A model generated the notes under the pieces. It searched no databases. It was not told the DNA's origin and was given only the letters and a program-made list of their open reading frames with translations. Positions 61,530 to 64,000 of a stretch of DNA of 64,000 nt are shown here, piece after piece; position 1 is the stretch's first letter, and every line of letters starts with the position of its first letter. The DNA lies in contig NC_088777.1 of assembly GCF_954871325.1 (NCBI RefSeq), positions 11,013,366-11,077,365 of the forward strand. Reading direction: 5' to 3'. Both the position numbers and the translations under genes were made by a program. This DNA is from Gordionus sp. m RMFG-2023. Lineage: Eukaryota; Nematomorpha; Gordioida; Chordodea; Parachordodidae.

Positions 61530-62900
61530 AATTAAATATATGTAAATGGTACGGCGAGATGAGACATATTGAGCCCGCTTCTGTATTTATATTAAGCTTT
61601 GATATTTATATACCGTTCTTAAATCTCAACATAAATTTTGTAACGATGGTAAAAAAAATAAATAATAAATCAAAATCGCAAAAATTATTGTAATAATGGA
61701 TAATTAAAAATTATTGAAAACCATATTTATATAATTTTTAATATATATATTTTTTTTTAATTTTTTTTTTCTTCCAATAATTATAAGTTTTAATATATAC
61801 TTTTTAAACTATGTGAATATTTAAAATTGAAAAAAAAAATAATGAGTTTTTAAAAAAAGAATATTTAAAAAAATTATTAAATATTAATTTTTAGACTATT
61901 TTTTTTCTCCTAACCCTTGAATTAATAAGAAAAACTGAATATTTTGTATACTTCGTCACAATTCACGCTCTGTGAATGAGGGGTAATGAGAGTTCAAAGG
62001 GTAAGGAATATATGGCATCGAACTTTATTGATTTTTTAAGTTTATTTATATTAGTAAACGTTGTAAAGTAACTTTGTATACAAAAAATCCGTTGTTATGG
62101 AGTGGCTCAAACTCTAGAAACTCAGATAGAGAAAACTGAGCGAGCTTCGGCCTGACAAGTTTTTCCCCAAAGATAACTACGCTATCTATGTTCTATGGAG
62201 AATATATACAGTAGTTATAAGCCAGGACATGATTTGGACTTAGCAACACTTTAATACATATTAAAAATTGGATTCATTGAATAAACTTTTTATAAAGATA
62301 CGCATAAATAGGAGGCCACTGAAATAACAATTAAAGAATATATTGTGATTATTATATACCTCACCTTACCACTCCAAGGGTCGAAAATTATTAATAATTT
62401 AATAATCCTTCCAATTTAATTCGGTAAGATTATGGTACCATAATTACCATTGATTATTTTTTAATTATTTTTTTTTAAATATTTTTTTGGTTGTTAATTT
62501 TTACGCATATTTTTTTTGGTAAGGCGATAGTTTAATATACCTTAAATTGAATAAAAGTTCATTATAAAAGTGTCTAGGGTGGGTATTATGCATTTATTGG
62601 AATATAGTTTTTCAAACTTTATCATCATAACGCTCCATATTTATAAATTTATACCAATTTGTCGGCTTAATTTTGTAATAACTCTGTGTTAAACATCATA
62701 ACGCTTGAACAAAACGCTTTGAATCGTCGATGCTACTAAAAAGGCAACCTCAATTTAAGCAATGGATTCATTACGTTTTCTTTTATGGAAGTATGGCAAA
62801 AAACAAATGCTCAATTTGTGCGCACTATAAGACTAGGGGATTATGCCGGCAGGTTAAATGGATTAGATTAGCCTGAGCTTTACAAAATTTGACAACCGCA
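61530..62900. other. Spacer upstream of NDRG
   Basis: A+T-rich sequence where the NDRG first exon could lie (minus strand). I could not pick out a convincing ATG exon. Confidence 0.3.
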
Positions 62901-62902
62901 GG

Positions 62903-63123
62903 TAGTGTTGTTAAACGGCTCGTTTTGAGCCGATTTTTTAAAACGGCTAACTCAATATTTTAGCCAGAAAAATATTTCCTAAGCCTCGAGATTTCGTTAA
63001 TATATGTATAGACCTATGTTCCTTCTATGAGAAAAATCTTCGCTTGAGTGGTATTTTTCTGGATGAAATATTGAGTTAGCCGTTTTTAAAAATCGGCTCA
63101 AAACGAGCCGTTTAACAACACTA
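62903..63123. mobile_element. Intact hAT-type MITE, 221 bp
   Basis: Near-perfect ~70-bp terminal inverted repeats beginning TAGTGTTGTTAAACGG at both ends, flanked by a perfect 8-bp duplication ACCGCAGG (62895-62902, 63124-63131). Non-coding core. Older copies lie at 40508-40698 and 32893-32955. The intact arms and duplication mark a recent insertion. Confidence 0.93.
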
Positions 63124-63222
63124 ACCGCAGGGCACTAATATTTTTATACTAAATTAAGTCTGAAAATGGGAAATTAATTTTTTATTTTTTTTCCTAATTA
63201 ATATTTTTAAATTTTAATAATT

Positions 63223-63324
63223 TTAATATTCTTTATCTTTAAATCTTAAGGGTATCTCCTGGTTCGATTTATTATTAAACAATGGGCGTTTAGCCAAATA
63301 TTTAGCTTCGAATAAACCAACAAC
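63223..63324 (-). CDS. Terminal exon of an unidentified gene entering from the right edge
   Basis: A good acceptor (TTTTATTTTACAG) leads into 34 codons and a stop: VVGLFEAKYLAKRPLFNN, then SNQEIPLRFKDKEY. There is no GT in the exon that could be a donor, so it looks like a last exon in phase 0. The rest of the gene would be beyond 64000. Family not recognised. Confidence 0.5.
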   Translation of the reverse strand, partial: VVGLFEAKYLAKRPLFNNKSNQEIPLRFKDKEY

Positions 63325-64000
63325 CTGTAAAATAAAAAATTTAACACAACAATAAAAATGAAAAGAAACGAGAAAAAGAATACGGAAAATAATAATGCCA
63401 CCAAACACTTAAAACAAATCAAAATAGGGTGCCCTAATTCAAAAGCTGTTTGGTCTAAAAGTGGAACCAGTATTTATTTTAACTATTAACTCTTTTTTTT
63501 TATTATGATTGGACCACAAAAAAATTATTATAATTAGAAGTTAAAATAAGCTATAATATCATATATATTGAAAAAATTCAAAATTAGCTTATGAGTACAA
63601 TATTGTATCATAATAAAAATGGTTTTTTCCCCTTTCCAAGAAATGTTGAAAAATCAATAACTTAGTATATTTTACAAATCGATAATCGATACATAAGCAT
63701 TGATATAAATAAATTTGAAAAATAATCATATTAAGTTTTGGGGCATGGAGAAAAAAGTTATTTTTTTTGGAAGTACATAAATGAAAAATATAATTGTTTT
63801 TTCTTACTTTTGAAAAATTCAAAATATTTTTTTTTAAATTAAGGCTCCAAGATATTCATTTTACCTCAAAATATGTTTAGAATTCATTATATTATAGAAA
63901 TTGTTTGTTTATCTAATTTAGATATAATATATTTTTATAAGGTAAGCCAAACACACATAATTTATTTCTGTATATACTAAAGCTCATAAATAAAGGTAAA
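63325..64000. other. Intron or spacer at the right edge
   Basis: A+T-rich; the ORF 63589-63822 is an unlikely K/F/I/Y-rich frame. Probably an intron of the gene ending at 63223. Confidence 0.35.

Noticed and set aside
1-64000. CRISPR arrays, bacterial operons, rRNA or tRNA genes
   Set aside because: None seen; intron-rich animal-type DNA, and no cloverleaf was found in a visual pass (not a computed scan).

Overview
The window is from a very A+T-rich genome (about three quarters A+T by eye) of an invertebrate animal. Genes are spread over many short exons with GT..AG introns. The proteins belong to animal families: an NDRG protein, a secreted folate-receptor-like protein and a Toll-like LRR receptor. 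Introns and spacers are full of DNA transposons. The phylum cannot be fixed from the sequence alone.

Layout. 179-9808 is a ~9.6 kb Mutator-like element (MULE) with ~1 kb terminal inverted repeats. It has a spliced gene coding for an OTU-type cysteine protease fused to a MULE transposase. A hAT element with a perfect 8-bp target duplication sits in its second exon and itself holds a Merlin/ISXO2-like fragment. 10.9-12.9 kb holds unidentified candidate exons and a 299-codon ORF. 15721-20464 (+) is a Toll-like receptor ectodomain with one membrane segment and a tyrosine-rich tail instead of a TIR domain. 21.7-32.9 kb is a block of diverged duplications and nested hAT elements. It contains one live and one decayed copy of an exon of a folate-receptor-like gene (29172-38760, -). 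39830-41269 (-) is an unidentified four-exon gene fragment. 45303-60938 (-) is an NDRG gene in 13 exons. Its introns hold a LINE remnant, hAT remnants and foldback elements. The right edge has one terminal exon of a further minus-strand gene (63223-63324).

The spliced genes were assembled by hand from splice signals, family resemblance and unbroken codon phase at every junction. First exons of the LRR, NDRG and 40-kb genes were not found. The host genes look unrelated in function; the link between regions is repeated invasion by hAT-type elements, several with intact 8-bp target duplications, and duplication of intron/exon segments.
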